Origin: a virus
IMG/VR virus record: IMGVR_UViG_3300025138_000100
Location: 1-40,043 of that record
DNA: 40,043 nt
Strand: one strand, 5' to 3'
Each line of letters begins with the position of its first letter. Within the stretch, counting starts at the first letter, position 1. The notes below the pieces were generated by a model. The model was not told where the DNA came from and did not search any database. It saw nothing but the letters and a program-made list of their open reading frames with translations. Of this stretch, positions 1 to 6,326 are shown in pieces. Position numbers and translations under genes: made by a program.

Positions 1-1
1 A

Positions 2-256
2 GACGGTAAAATCGAAGAGCCAACAATGTACAGTATTAAAGGTGGTGGTGAGTGGTACGATGCTAGTTATCACGGTATATTAGTTCACAGAGATTATGAG
101 GCTAAAACTGTTAAAGCTAAAGTTTTAAAAGTTAAGTTTCAAAACCTTGGTGAAAATCAAGCCGAAGCACATTTCAAGTGGGAACCGAGATCCGGTTGCT
201 TTATACCAAATGAACCTGTAATAAATAGCGATAATGCCAGCTTACCGTGGGAATAA
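2..256 (+). CDS. Replicative DNA helicase, DnaB/RecA-fold, C-terminal fragment (5' end outside window)
   Basis: The reading frame is open to the left edge, so this is the last 84 residues of a longer protein. The fragment contains GGGEWYDASYHG, then HRDYEAKTVKAKVLKVKFQN and a GENQAE-type stretch. This fits the C-terminal strands of DnaB/Twinkle-like RecA-fold helicases in phages, where a short basic segment (the KQRNG-like element) follows the last core strand. The family role is unwinding DNA at the phage fork, often fused to an N-terminal primase. Neither the primase part nor the Walker A and B motifs are in view. An internal ATG at position 26 could be mistaken for the start, but the upstream codons (DGKIEEPT) read smoothly into the conserved part. 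Its place ahead of nucleotide-metabolism genes fits a replication module. Confidence 0.7.
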   Translation, partial: DGKIEEPTMYSIKGGGEWYDASYHGILVHRDYEAKTVKAKVLKVKFQNLGENQAEAHFKWEPRSGCFIPNEPVINSDNASLPWE

Positions 257-272
257 AAAGAAAGGATCTGGT

Positions 273-512
273 ATGGGACAATACATACCAACTAAAGAAG
301 AATGGATAGCTTGTCGTTGGTGTATACGAAACAACATTAAGATATCACCTTGGGCTAGAGATCAGTCTACATGGTATGTTAGTATTATTATCAACAACGG
401 TAAGAATAACGTTAGTAAAGAGTTCTTTGAGCGAATAGAAATATGGAAAAAGATTCAAGAATATTATATGTATTATTACAAAAAACACAATAAAGATGAA
501 CAAAAGATATAA
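273..512 (+). CDS. Small hypothetical protein (79 aa)
   Basis: I do not recognise a family. The protein begins MGQYIPTKEEWIACRW and is rich in Trp, Tyr, Lys and Ile, with no signal peptide or membrane segment. An earlier in-frame ATG at 234 lies inside the helicase gene. The ATG at 273 is preferred because it follows the helicase stop and has AAAGGA about 8 nt upstream, one of the few Shine-Dalgarno-like sites in the window. The 3' end overlaps the next gene by 17 nt, so the two are probably co-translated. Its position between the helicase and the thymidylate-synthase relative suggests an accessory role in replication or nucleotide metabolism, but this is inference only. Confidence 0.6.
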   Translation: MGQYIPTKEEWIACRWCIRNNIKISPWARDQSTWYVSIIINNGKNNVSKEFFERIEIWKKIQEYYMYYYKKHNKDEQKI

Positions 513-1137
513 CAATGCAAACGAAGCTTACGAAGCTTTATTACACGACGCGATAACGTTAGGTGTAGACTTTGGTGACACTAAAGCTTTGTTTAATTGT
601 GGTTTTTATATAGACAACCCTATAAAGAATCACATAACAAACGCTGAGCGTGACTGGAGCCCTAAATATGCAGCGGCAGAATGGGCTTGGTATTTATCTG
701 GCGACCCTAGTATTAACAAACTAGGAAAACTTTATGGTAAAATACCTCCTATATGGAAACGTATGGCTGATCCAAGTGGTAATGTGAATTCTAATTATGG
801 TTATCAATGGAAACGTAACGATCAAATTGGTTACGTAGTTGATTTACTTAGAAACAACAAAGACACTAGACAGGCTTGTATTTCTATATACGATGGTAAA
901 GAGCATGATAAGTTTGCCACTGATACACCTTGTACCTATGCAGTACAGTTTACAATAATTAATAACAAACTATGTATGTCTGTTTATATGCGTTCTAATG
1001 ACATCTGGTACGGCTTTTGTAACGATCAGTATCAATTTTCAATGTTACAGCAGATGGTTGCAGATATGCTGCATATAAACGTCGGGTGGTACTATCATCA
1101 TGCCCACAACATGCATTTATATAACAACAAACTATGA
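496..1137 (+). CDS. Thymidylate-synthase-family enzyme with Asp177 (candidate dCMP hydroxymethylase or methylase)
   Basis: The 213-residue protein carries the thymidylate synthase core: an active-site Glu in AAEWAWYLSGD (E62), a YGYQW block (101-105), a phosphate-binding Arg in KDTRQ (R125), the nucleophile in TPCTYAVQF (C146), RSND (166-169) and MHLY (H207, Y209). Against E. coli ThyA, which has nearly the same numbering in this part, the residue that reads the pyrimidine 4-position is Asp177 instead of Asn177 (sequence GFCNDQYQF). Asp at this position is the hallmark of T4-type dCMP hydroxymethylase, and the Asn-to-Asp change is known to switch thymidylate synthase toward dCMP. The enzyme would therefore act on dCMP with methylene-tetrahydrofolate, giving 5-hydroxymethyl- or 5-methyl-dCMP. 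The second Arg of the usual Arg-Arg pair is Gln126. The protein is shorter than ThyA (264 aa), ending soon after the HLY motif. The stop overlaps the next start (ATGA). Confidence 0.85.
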   Translation: MNKRYNNANEAYEALLHDAITLGVDFGDTKALFNCGFYIDNPIKNHITNAERDWSPKYAAAEWAWYLSGDPSINKLGKLYGKIPPIWKRMADPSGNVNSNYGYQWKRNDQIGYVVDLLRNNKDTRQACISIYDGKEHDKFATDTPCTYAVQFTIINNKLCMSVYMRSNDIWYGFCNDQYQFSMLQQMVADMLHINVGWYYHHAHNMHLYNNKL

Positions 1138-1958
1138 TATATTATATTTATCACATACCGGGTAAAAAGATCGGTGTAACCTGTGATCTTAATAACCGGG
1201 TTACAAAACAACAAGGCTATAACTCTAATGAGTATGACATACTAGATCAGTCGGAAGATATAGATTATATATCAAACAGAGAGATAGCGTTACAAAAAGT
1301 CTACGGTTACAAAGTAGATAGAAAATTATATAAAAATTTAAAACCAATAACCAATATGAAAATAAATGTCACTGAACAAACGACAACGTTTCCATGTCCT
1401 GTGAATAAGTTAAAAGGACAACTAATGGATAACATCGGTATGAGTTGGAAGACCGAGCATGGAGAGCTAAACGTTACAACACAAACAATAAAGTGGATTA
1501 TGAAAAACGTAAAAACATCTATGTATAACGACAACAGGTGTTACGTATACAATAAAGCTTTTGCTAGGCTTTACGATAACAATAACATGCACGAAACAAT
1601 AACTGGAGGCTTGGCGCCTACAGGTCCAAGATCAATGGACAAAAAACCAGTTATGCTAGACAAAGGAACAATCTTTGATAAAATAAGAGAATGGGCTTTA
1701 GTTAGAGATTTATACGAGCAAGGTGATTCAAACACTCAATATGTTAAGTTTCAAGAAGAAGCTGGCGAGTTAGCTAAAGCATTATTAAAGCGAGACAAAC
1801 CTGAGGTTGAAGACGCTATTGGCGATATAGTTGTTGTGTTAACAAACCTAGCTTATTTAGAAGGTTTTACAATAGAACAATGTATTGAGTCAGCTTACAA
1901 CGTTATAAGTAAAAGAACTGGTAAAATGTCTAACGGAACTTTTGTGAAAGATGAATAA
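1134..1958 (+). CDS. GIY-YIG-like domain fused to MazG-like nucleotide pyrophosphohydrolase
   Basis: This 274-residue protein has two recognisable ends. Residues 1-30 (YYIYHIPGKKIGVTCDLNNR) resemble the first strands and helix of a GIY-YIG nuclease domain, with the usual YIG element degraded to KIGV and the Arg kept (R22). Residues about 180-260 form an all-alpha MazG-like NTP pyrophosphatase domain with EEAGE (208-212) and EDAIGD (226-231) as metal-binding acids, followed by a hydrophobic helix. The middle part (about 70-175) is not recognised; GGLAPTGPRSM at 158-168 may be a linker. MazG-like enzymes hydrolyse (d)NTPs to monophosphates. Next to a dCMP-directed synthase, a dCTP-to-dCMP role is plausible but unproven. 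The start overlaps the previous stop, which suggests translational coupling. Confidence 0.7.
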   Translation: MIYYIYHIPGKKIGVTCDLNNRVTKQQGYNSNEYDILDQSEDIDYISNREIALQKVYGYKVDRKLYKNLKPITNMKINVTEQTTTFPCPVNKLKGQLMDNIGMSWKTEHGELNVTTQTIKWIMKNVKTSMYNDNRCYVYNKAFARLYDNNNMHETITGGLAPTGPRSMDKKPVMLDKGTIFDKIREWALVRDLYEQGDSNTQYVKFQEEAGELAKALLKRDKPEVEDAIGDIVVVLTNLAYLEGFTIEQCIESAYNVISKRTGKMSNGTFVKDE

Positions 1959-2226
1959 AAGAACTATATTATTTAGAGACCCAGTAGTAGAACGTGTAGT
2001 AGATAAATTTGTCAGCAGGTCTGACGTGGGTTTTAAGAAGTACGGAAAAACTCTACACGATGAACGCACAACAGGTATTAAAGATCTTGCTAAGTATCTT
2101 AACGATGTACAAGAGGAGTTGATGGATGCAGTGCTATACATACAGGCTGCACGCGAAGAGATAAGAGATCTCACCGAAGAAGCTATAATTAAATCAATTG
2201 ACATCCATGATGAAGAAGAAATTTAA
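1951..2226 (+). CDS. Small helical protein, possible MazG-like NTP pyrophosphatase relative (91 aa)
   Basis: The protein begins MNKRTILFRDPVVERVVDKF and is predicted to be mostly helical and acidic at its C-terminus. Residues 45-70 (DLAKYLNDVQEELMDAVLYI and onward) look like one half of the all-alpha NTP pyrophosphatase fold, with a Glu-Glu-x-x-Asp metal-binding set (E55, E56, D59). The other paired acidic helix is not evident, so it may need to dimerise or may be only structurally related. Similar small proteins are, to my recollection, common in uncultured marine phage contigs. It overlaps the genes on both sides by 8 and 20 nt and so belongs to the same operon. The function is not established. 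Confidence 0.6.
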   Translation: MNKRTILFRDPVVERVVDKFVSRSDVGFKKYGKTLHDERTTGIKDLAKYLNDVQEELMDAVLYIQAAREEIRDLTEEAIIKSIDIHDEEEI

Positions 2227-2680
2227 AAGAAAAAAAGGTCCAGTGCAGTCAAAGAAGATATCATACGATGGTATCAACTTTGCCTCAGGGCTTGAAAGGT
2301 ATATGTACATGGCGCTACGCAAAGCTAAAATATCAGCTTTGTATGAAGGTCAAACCTTTGAGTTATCTCCACCTTTTGATTTTCAATTTGAATCGTTTGA
2401 ACGATGTGGTAACGGTAAAGGAGAATACAAAAATAGAGGTAATAAGAAAATACTAAACATAAAGTACACACCAGATTTTGTTGGTAAAGGATTTATAATA
2501 GAAACTAAAGGTAGGGCTAACGAGTCTTTTCCACTAAGGTGGAAGTTGTTTAAAAGACTTATAACAGAAAACAGGCTAGGACCTTTAACTTTATACAAAC
2601 CGCAAAACCACAAAGAGTGTGATGAAACAGTTAAATTAATAATTAAAAAACAAAATGAAAATGCAAGCATGGGAAATTAA
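2207..2680 (+). CDS. PD-(D/E)XK nuclease, Holliday-junction resolvase-like (T7 endonuclease I / DUF1064 type)
   Basis: The 157-residue protein opens with a very basic stretch (MMKKKFKRKKG) and then SYDGINFASGLERYMY, which supplies a likely catalytic Glu (E30). The core follows as YTPDFVGKGFIIETKGR, the classical PD...ExK arrangement (D90, E99, K101) of restriction-fold nucleases. Spacing and length resemble T7 endonuclease I and the DUF1064 group of phage resolvases, which cut branched or junction DNA during recombination and before packaging. A TTG codon 9 nt upstream is in frame, but tandem ATGs at 2207 and 2210 are better starts. The gene overlaps both neighbours, including 26 nt with the small gene after it. 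Confidence 0.75.
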   Translation: MMKKKFKRKKGPVQSKKISYDGINFASGLERYMYMALRKAKISALYEGQTFELSPPFDFQFESFERCGNGKGEYKNRGNKKILNIKYTPDFVGKGFIIETKGRANESFPLRWKLFKRLITENRLGPLTLYKPQNHKECDETVKLIIKKQNENASMGN

Positions 2681-2810
2681 CCTAGGACTTATTCCTGGAC
2701 TACTGTTCGGTTTTAGACAGTATGAAGATTATGAAAATAACAAGATAGATTATGTTCTATACATAGGTTGTATAGACGTTTGTTTCACTGCTTATTACGG
2801 GGAAGAATAA
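2655..2810 (+). CDS. Tiny conserved-looking protein between the nuclease and nrdB (51 aa)
   Basis: This short frame starts at ATG 2655 (or 2661) inside the end of the nuclease gene and stops at TAA 2808-2810, so its stop overlaps the nrdB start as TAATG. The product begins MKMQAWEINLGLIPGLLFGF and continues with an acidic middle and a YVLYIGCIDVCFT end. It is hydrophobic at both ends but too short for a confident membrane call. The exact stop/start overlap and complete filling of the space before nrdB support a real gene. I recall similar small proteins with a WEI-LG-PG-LFG pattern in marine phages, but I know of no function. Confidence 0.7.
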   Translation: MKMQAWEINLGLIPGLLFGFRQYEDYENNKIDYVLYIGCIDVCFTAYYGEE

Positions 2811-3778
2811 TGGGGTTATTTGATGAAAGAATACCGTATAAGCCTTTTGAGTACCCTGAATACTATACAGAAGGTTGGTTGAAACAAGCTCAGGCGTTTT
2901 GGTTGCACACCGAAATACCTATGTCAGGAGATGTTAAGGACTGGAATGAGTCTTTAACTATGAAAGAAAAAAACCTAGTGGGAAACATCCTGCTAGGCTT
3001 TGCTCAGACAGAATGTGCCGTGTCTGATTACTGGACACAGAAAGTTGTTGGATGGTTTCCTAAACACGAAATACAACAAATGGCTATGATGTTTGGTTCG
3101 CAAGAAACAATACACGCTGTAGCATATAGTTATTTAAATGAAACTTTAAAATTAGAAGACTATGAAGCGTTTTTACACGAACCTGCGACAGCCGATCGTT
3201 TTGATAACTTGGTTGCTTATGATGGCAACGACACTGTGGGTATCGGAACCTCCCTTGCTATCTTCTCTGCTTTTGCAGAAGGTGTTAGCTTATACAGTGC
3301 CTTTGCTGTTCTTTATTCTTTTCAGCTACGTAATCTACTTAAAGGCATCGGACAACAAATGAAATGGTCTGTGAGAGACGAGAGTCTACACAGTAGAATG
3401 GGTTGTCAATTGTTTAGACAGATGTGTGAAGAAGATAAAACATTGTTAGCAGCTTGTAGAGATGATATAGCTCAAGCAGCATCTACGATGGTTAGACTAG
3501 AAGAAAAGTATATTGACAAAATGTTTGAGATGGGAGATATAGAAGGTATATCTGCTAACGATTTAAAACAGTTTATAAGAAAGAGAGCTAATGAAAAACT
3601 TATTGAGTTAGGTTACCTCGACCTTGGGTCATATTTCGACTACGACGAAGAAGCAGCAAGTAATCTTGATTGGTTCTACCATCTTACTGGAGGTCATACT
3701 CACACTGATTTTTTCGCTGTTAGGTCGACTGACTATAGTAAAGCTAATGAAGGTGAAGATTTTGAAGACGTATGGTAA
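2810..3778 (+). CDS. nrdB: Ribonucleoside-diphosphate reductase small subunit (class I beta)
   Basis: The 322-residue protein is the radical-generating subunit that partners NrdA to make deoxynucleotides. The second metal-ligand pair and the radical tyrosine are clear in QETIHAVAY (E99, H102, Y106), matching E. coli E115, H118 and Y122. The later ligands are in FAEGVSLY (E157) and RDESLH (E191, H194), with the same spacing of 34 as E204 to E238. The first ligand, Asp84 in E. coli, lies 31 residues before E99 and is Glu68 here (AQTECAV). Glu at this site is best known from class Ic enzymes, which lack the tyrosine, yet Tyr106 is present. The start at 2810 overlaps the preceding stop; in-frame codons upstream belong to the small gene before it. 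The protein is shorter than E. coli NrdB (about 375 aa), mostly between helices C and E. Confidence 0.93.
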   Translation: MGLFDERIPYKPFEYPEYYTEGWLKQAQAFWLHTEIPMSGDVKDWNESLTMKEKNLVGNILLGFAQTECAVSDYWTQKVVGWFPKHEIQQMAMMFGSQETIHAVAYSYLNETLKLEDYEAFLHEPATADRFDNLVAYDGNDTVGIGTSLAIFSAFAEGVSLYSAFAVLYSFQLRNLLKGIGQQMKWSVRDESLHSRMGCQLFRQMCEEDKTLLAACRDDIAQAASTMVRLEEKYIDKMFEMGDIEGISANDLKQFIRKRANEKLIELGYLDLGSYFDYDEEAASNLDWFYHLTGGHTHTDFFAVRSTDYSKANEGEDFEDVW

Positions 3779-4026
3779 GTTATAGACTTAAAAAGTTTTT
3801 AGTCGAAAGACAACGGAGACTAAAGCCGAACGAGCGTATGGCTACTAGAATAGGCTACATGGGTGCTGGCTTTTTAATAGCTGCTCAATGGACGCTAGAA
3901 CCAGTGCTATACATACTCGGCTTTATCTGCGTTATGATCCAAACAGGATCAAGAAAACAATGGAACTTAGTTGCCTTAAACTTAAACGGTTTAGTGGCTT
4001 GGATTAAACATTTAATAACATTATAA
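3772..4026 (+). CDS. Small membrane protein between nrdB and nrdA (84 aa)
   Basis: The N-terminus is strongly basic (RLKKFLVERQRRLKPNER), followed by two or three hydrophobic segments at about residues 27-40, 45-58 and 64-82. The region YMGAGFLIAAQWTLEPVLYI followed by QTGSRKQWNLVALNLNGLV vaguely recalls half-transporter (SemiSWEET/PQ-loop) proteins, which I would not press. The gene starts inside the nrdB end (7 nt overlap) and stops 2 nt before nrdA, so it is made with the reductase. A membrane protein interrupting nrdB-nrdA is unusual; it could simply be a passenger. Confidence 0.65.
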   Translation: MVSYRLKKFLVERQRRLKPNERMATRIGYMGAGFLIAAQWTLEPVLYILGFICVMIQTGSRKQWNLVALNLNGLVAWIKHLITL

Positions 4027-4028
4027 AT

Positions 4029-5750
4029 ATGTGGAGTAACAGATGGAAAAAAGGAATAGACTACCCAGAGTGGGCTGAGTCTGATGTGTATAAAAAAACA
4101 ATACAAGGTGGTTACTTATTATACGATGAAACACCTAAAGAAGCTTATCAACGTGTGGCTAAAACAGTTGCAAGACGATTAGATCGACCTGAGATGGCCG
4201 AAACATTTTTTGATTACATTTGGAAAGGCTGGTTATGTCTAGCTTCTCCTGTGTTATCTAATACTGGTACTGATAAAGGTTTACCGATAAGTTGCTTTGG
4301 TATCGATGTTGCAGATAGTATAATTGATATAGGCCAGAAAAACTTAGAAATGATGTTACTGGCTAAACACGGCGGTGGAGTTGGTATTGGTGTTAATCAG
4401 ATAAGACCTGCTGGAGCTAAGATAACTGGTAATGGAACTAGTGACGGTGTTGTGCCATTTTGTAAGATATATGACTCTACAATACTAGCAACAAACCAAG
4501 GGTCTGTAAGACGAGGAGCTGCGTCAGTTAATATAAATATTGAACACCCTGACTTTGAAGACTGGTTAGAAATTAGAGAACCTAAAGGAGATGTAAATAG
4601 ACAATCACTAAACCTACATCAATGTGCTGTGGTCGGTGATAAGTTTATGAGAAAGCTTAGAGATGGTGATAAAGTTTCTAGACGTAAATGGGGTAAGTTA
4701 CTACAAAAGCGTAAAGCTACAGGAGAACCTTATATAATGTTTAAAGGTAACGTTAATAAGAATAACCCTTCGGCGTACAAAGACAACGCTTTAAAGGTAC
4801 ATATGACAAATATATGTAGTGAGATAACTTTACACACAGATGAAAACCACAGTTTTGTTTGCTGTTTATCTAGTTTGAACTTATCTAAATATCATGAATG
4901 GAAGAATAGCAACCTAATATACGACAGTATATGGTTCTTAGATGGAGTGTTAGAAGAGTTTATACAAAAAGCAAAGAACACTAGAGGATTTGAGAACGCT
5001 GTGAGATCTGCTGAAAAAGGTAGAGCTTTAGGTTTGGGTGTAGTCGGATGGCATACTTATTTACAACAGAAAGGTTTACCTTTCGAAGGATTATTAGCAC
5101 AATATGAAACAAGAAGAATATTTTCACAAATCAAAATTGAATCAGAAAGAGCTAGTATGGCTTTGGCTGAAGAATTTAATGAACCGCTTTGGTGCGTCGG
5201 CACAGGTTTTAGGAACACACATCTCAGAGCTATTGCTCCTACTGTTAGTAATAGTAAGTTATCTGGGAATATTAGTCCTGGAATTGAGCCTTGGGCTGCT
5301 AACGTATTTACAGACCAGTCTGCTAAAGGCACGTTCATACGTAAGAACCCTACGCTAGAAAAAGTATTAACTGACAATAACTTAAACAATAAAAAAATAT
5401 GGGATCAAATACTGAAAGACGGAGGATCTATACAGGGCATCAAAGCATTAGAGAAAATTACATTGGGAGATCACGATATACCAGTCAAAGAGGTTTTCAA
5501 AACTTTCAAGGAAATAAATCAACTAGATTTAGTTAACCAAGCTGGTATACGACAACAATATATAGATCAGAGTGTTAGTTTAAACCTAGCGTTTCCTGCA
5601 GAAGCAGAGCCTAAGTTTATAAACAAAGTGCATTTAGACGCTTGGAAGAAAGGTATTAAGACTTTGTATTATATGAGGACCGAATCGGTCTTGAGAGGGG
5701 ATATAGCTGCGAATGCAACTAATGAAGAATGCTTAAGTTGTGACGGGTAA
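4029..5750 (+). CDS. nrdA: Ribonucleoside-diphosphate reductase large subunit (class I alpha)
   Basis: The 573-residue protein is the catalytic subunit of class I ribonucleotide reductase. The redox cysteine pair is C89 in LPISCFG (E. coli C225) and C278 or C279 in FVCCLSSLNL (E. coli C462). The active-site loop is NICSE (N261, thiyl radical C263, E265). Two tyrosines in TLYYMRTES near the end match the radical-transfer Tyr730/731 pair. The protein ends in EECLSCDG, a C-terminal Cys-x-x-Cys for thioredoxin or glutaredoxin reduction. The N-terminal ATP-cone is missing, as the protein begins almost at the catalytic domain, so dATP shut-off at that site is not expected. This suits a phage that needs sustained dNTP supply. 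It is the last gene of the plus-strand block. Confidence 0.94.
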   Translation: MWSNRWKKGIDYPEWAESDVYKKTIQGGYLLYDETPKEAYQRVAKTVARRLDRPEMAETFFDYIWKGWLCLASPVLSNTGTDKGLPISCFGIDVADSIIDIGQKNLEMMLLAKHGGGVGIGVNQIRPAGAKITGNGTSDGVVPFCKIYDSTILATNQGSVRRGAASVNINIEHPDFEDWLEIREPKGDVNRQSLNLHQCAVVGDKFMRKLRDGDKVSRRKWGKLLQKRKATGEPYIMFKGNVNKNNPSAYKDNALKVHMTNICSEITLHTDENHSFVCCLSSLNLSKYHEWKNSNLIYDSIWFLDGVLEEFIQKAKNTRGFENAVRSAEKGRALGLGVVGWHTYLQQKGLPFEGLLAQYETRRIFSQIKIESERASMALAEEFNEPLWCVGTGFRNTHLRAIAPTVSNSKLSGNISPGIEPWAANVFTDQSAKGTFIRKNPTLEKVLTDNNLNNKKIWDQILKDGGSIQGIKALEKITLGDHDIPVKEVFKTFKEINQLDLVNQAGIRQQYIDQSVSLNLAFPAEAEPKFINKVHLDAWKKGIKTLYYMRTESVLRGDIAANATNEECLSCDG

Positions 5751-5786
5751 CAACTACCCACGTTGTATCAACAAGGGTAAAAAATT

Positions 5787-5817
5787 AAAGGGAGGTCTTA
5801 CGACTTCCCTTTTTTTT
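5787..5817. terminator. Hairpin terminator at the meeting point of the two transcription units
   Basis: An 11-bp stem (AAAGGGAGGTC pairing with GACTTCCCTTT, one G-T wobble) closes a 4-nt loop TTAC and is followed by a run of eight T on the plus strand. It lies 36 nt after the nrdA stop and touches the stop of the first minus-strand gene. Read on the minus strand, the stem is also followed by a T-rich stretch (TTTAATTTTTT), so it probably works in both directions. Confidence 0.88.
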
Positions 5818-6073
5818 ATTTCATAGACTTTTTACCTTGACATTTCCAGTCTTCTCTTGAGTAGTCATTAGGGCATTTACCATCAGAGTCTGGGTTTTTA
5901 CATTTCTTAATACCAGAAGATCTTGCGCAATAGTTGTCTCCAGCAGCTGTGCCTGGTTTATTCGGCATTGAGTGACCGTGCTTTGTATTATCTGGTCCTG
6001 ATGTTTCAGTTTTTTCGTCTCCGTTTTTAGCCGGTGAGCAATAAGTAGCTCGTTGTCTTATTAACCAGTTCAT
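5816..6073 (-). CDS. Small cysteine-containing hypothetical protein (85 aa)
   Basis: The protein begins MNWLIRQRATYCSPAKNGDE and is hydrophilic, rich in Gly, Lys, Asp and Pro, with five cysteines spaced along its length (YCSP, YCAR, KKCK, GKCP, WKCQ). No signal peptide or membrane segment is seen. The start at 6073 is chosen because its ATG follows the upstream gene's stop by one base (TAATATG); a longer frame reaching back to 6157 would run through that gene. It is the last gene of the minus-strand unit and its stop touches the terminator. The cysteine pattern could be a disulphide-rich virion or secreted protein or a metal site. I do not recognise it. Confidence 0.6.
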   Translation of the reverse strand: MNWLIRQRATYCSPAKNGDEKTETSGPDNTKHGHSMPNKPGTAAGDNYCARSSGIKKCKNPDSDGKCPNDYSREDWKCQGKKSMK

Positions 6074-6074
6074 A

Positions 6075-6326
6075 TTAACCGCAGTCGCAATTGTTAACTC
6101 TCTCACCAGGTCTAGTTGGAGATTTTTTAGTTTTAGGAGTTCCAGGTTTTGGAGCACAACCTTTCCAGCAAGATACTTTAGCTACAGAAGCACTTTCTAC
6201 TACTTCACCAAACTTACCACCTATGTTAGCGTTCTTTAATTTATTTAACCCTTCTTCAGTAAACTGAGCAGGACCACTACCAACTCTAGTTCCTCTCATT
6301 ATATTTGACATCCATGTTGAATTCAT
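6075..6326 (-). CDS. Small hypothetical protein with cysteine pairs (83 aa)
   Basis: The product starts MNSTWMSNIMRGTRVGSGPA, has a short helix-like middle (FTEEGLNKLKN) and a Pro/Lys/Thr-rich tail. Cysteines occur as CWKGC (53-57) and CDC just before the end. Its ATG overlaps the stop of the M15 peptidase gene (ATGA), indicating coupled translation. I do not recognise a family. The N-terminal RGTRVGSG segment recalls small proteins in marine phage structural modules, from memory only. With its neighbour it forms a pair of short Cys-containing genes after the lysis peptidase. Confidence 0.6.
   Translation of the reverse strand: MNSTWMSNIMRGTRVGSGPAQFTEEGLNKLKNANIGGKFGEVVESASVAKVSCWKGCAPKPGTPKTKKSPTRPGERVNNCDCG

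Noticed and set aside
2198-2206. TTG as the start of the nuclease gene
   Set aside because: Two ATG codons follow within 12 nt and give the expected basic start.
2768-2809. Earlier start for nrdB
   Set aside because: The ATG at 2810 begins the family-like MGLFDERIPY, and the region before it codes for the 51-residue protein in another frame.
2655-2810. The 51-residue protein as a clear membrane protein
   Set aside because: Its hydrophobic stretches are short and contain charged or Pro residues, so only a weak membrane association could be argued.
6074-6157. Longer N-terminus for the 85-residue Cys-containing protein
   Set aside because: It would lie inside the gene upstream and reads as a Leu-rich out-of-frame artefact; TAATATG gives a natural start at 6073.
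5816-6326. The two small Cys-containing genes as one gene broken by a frameshift
   Set aside because: Each has its own start coupled to the preceding stop, and their sequences do not join as one domain. A frameshift cannot be ruled out fully but has no positive support.
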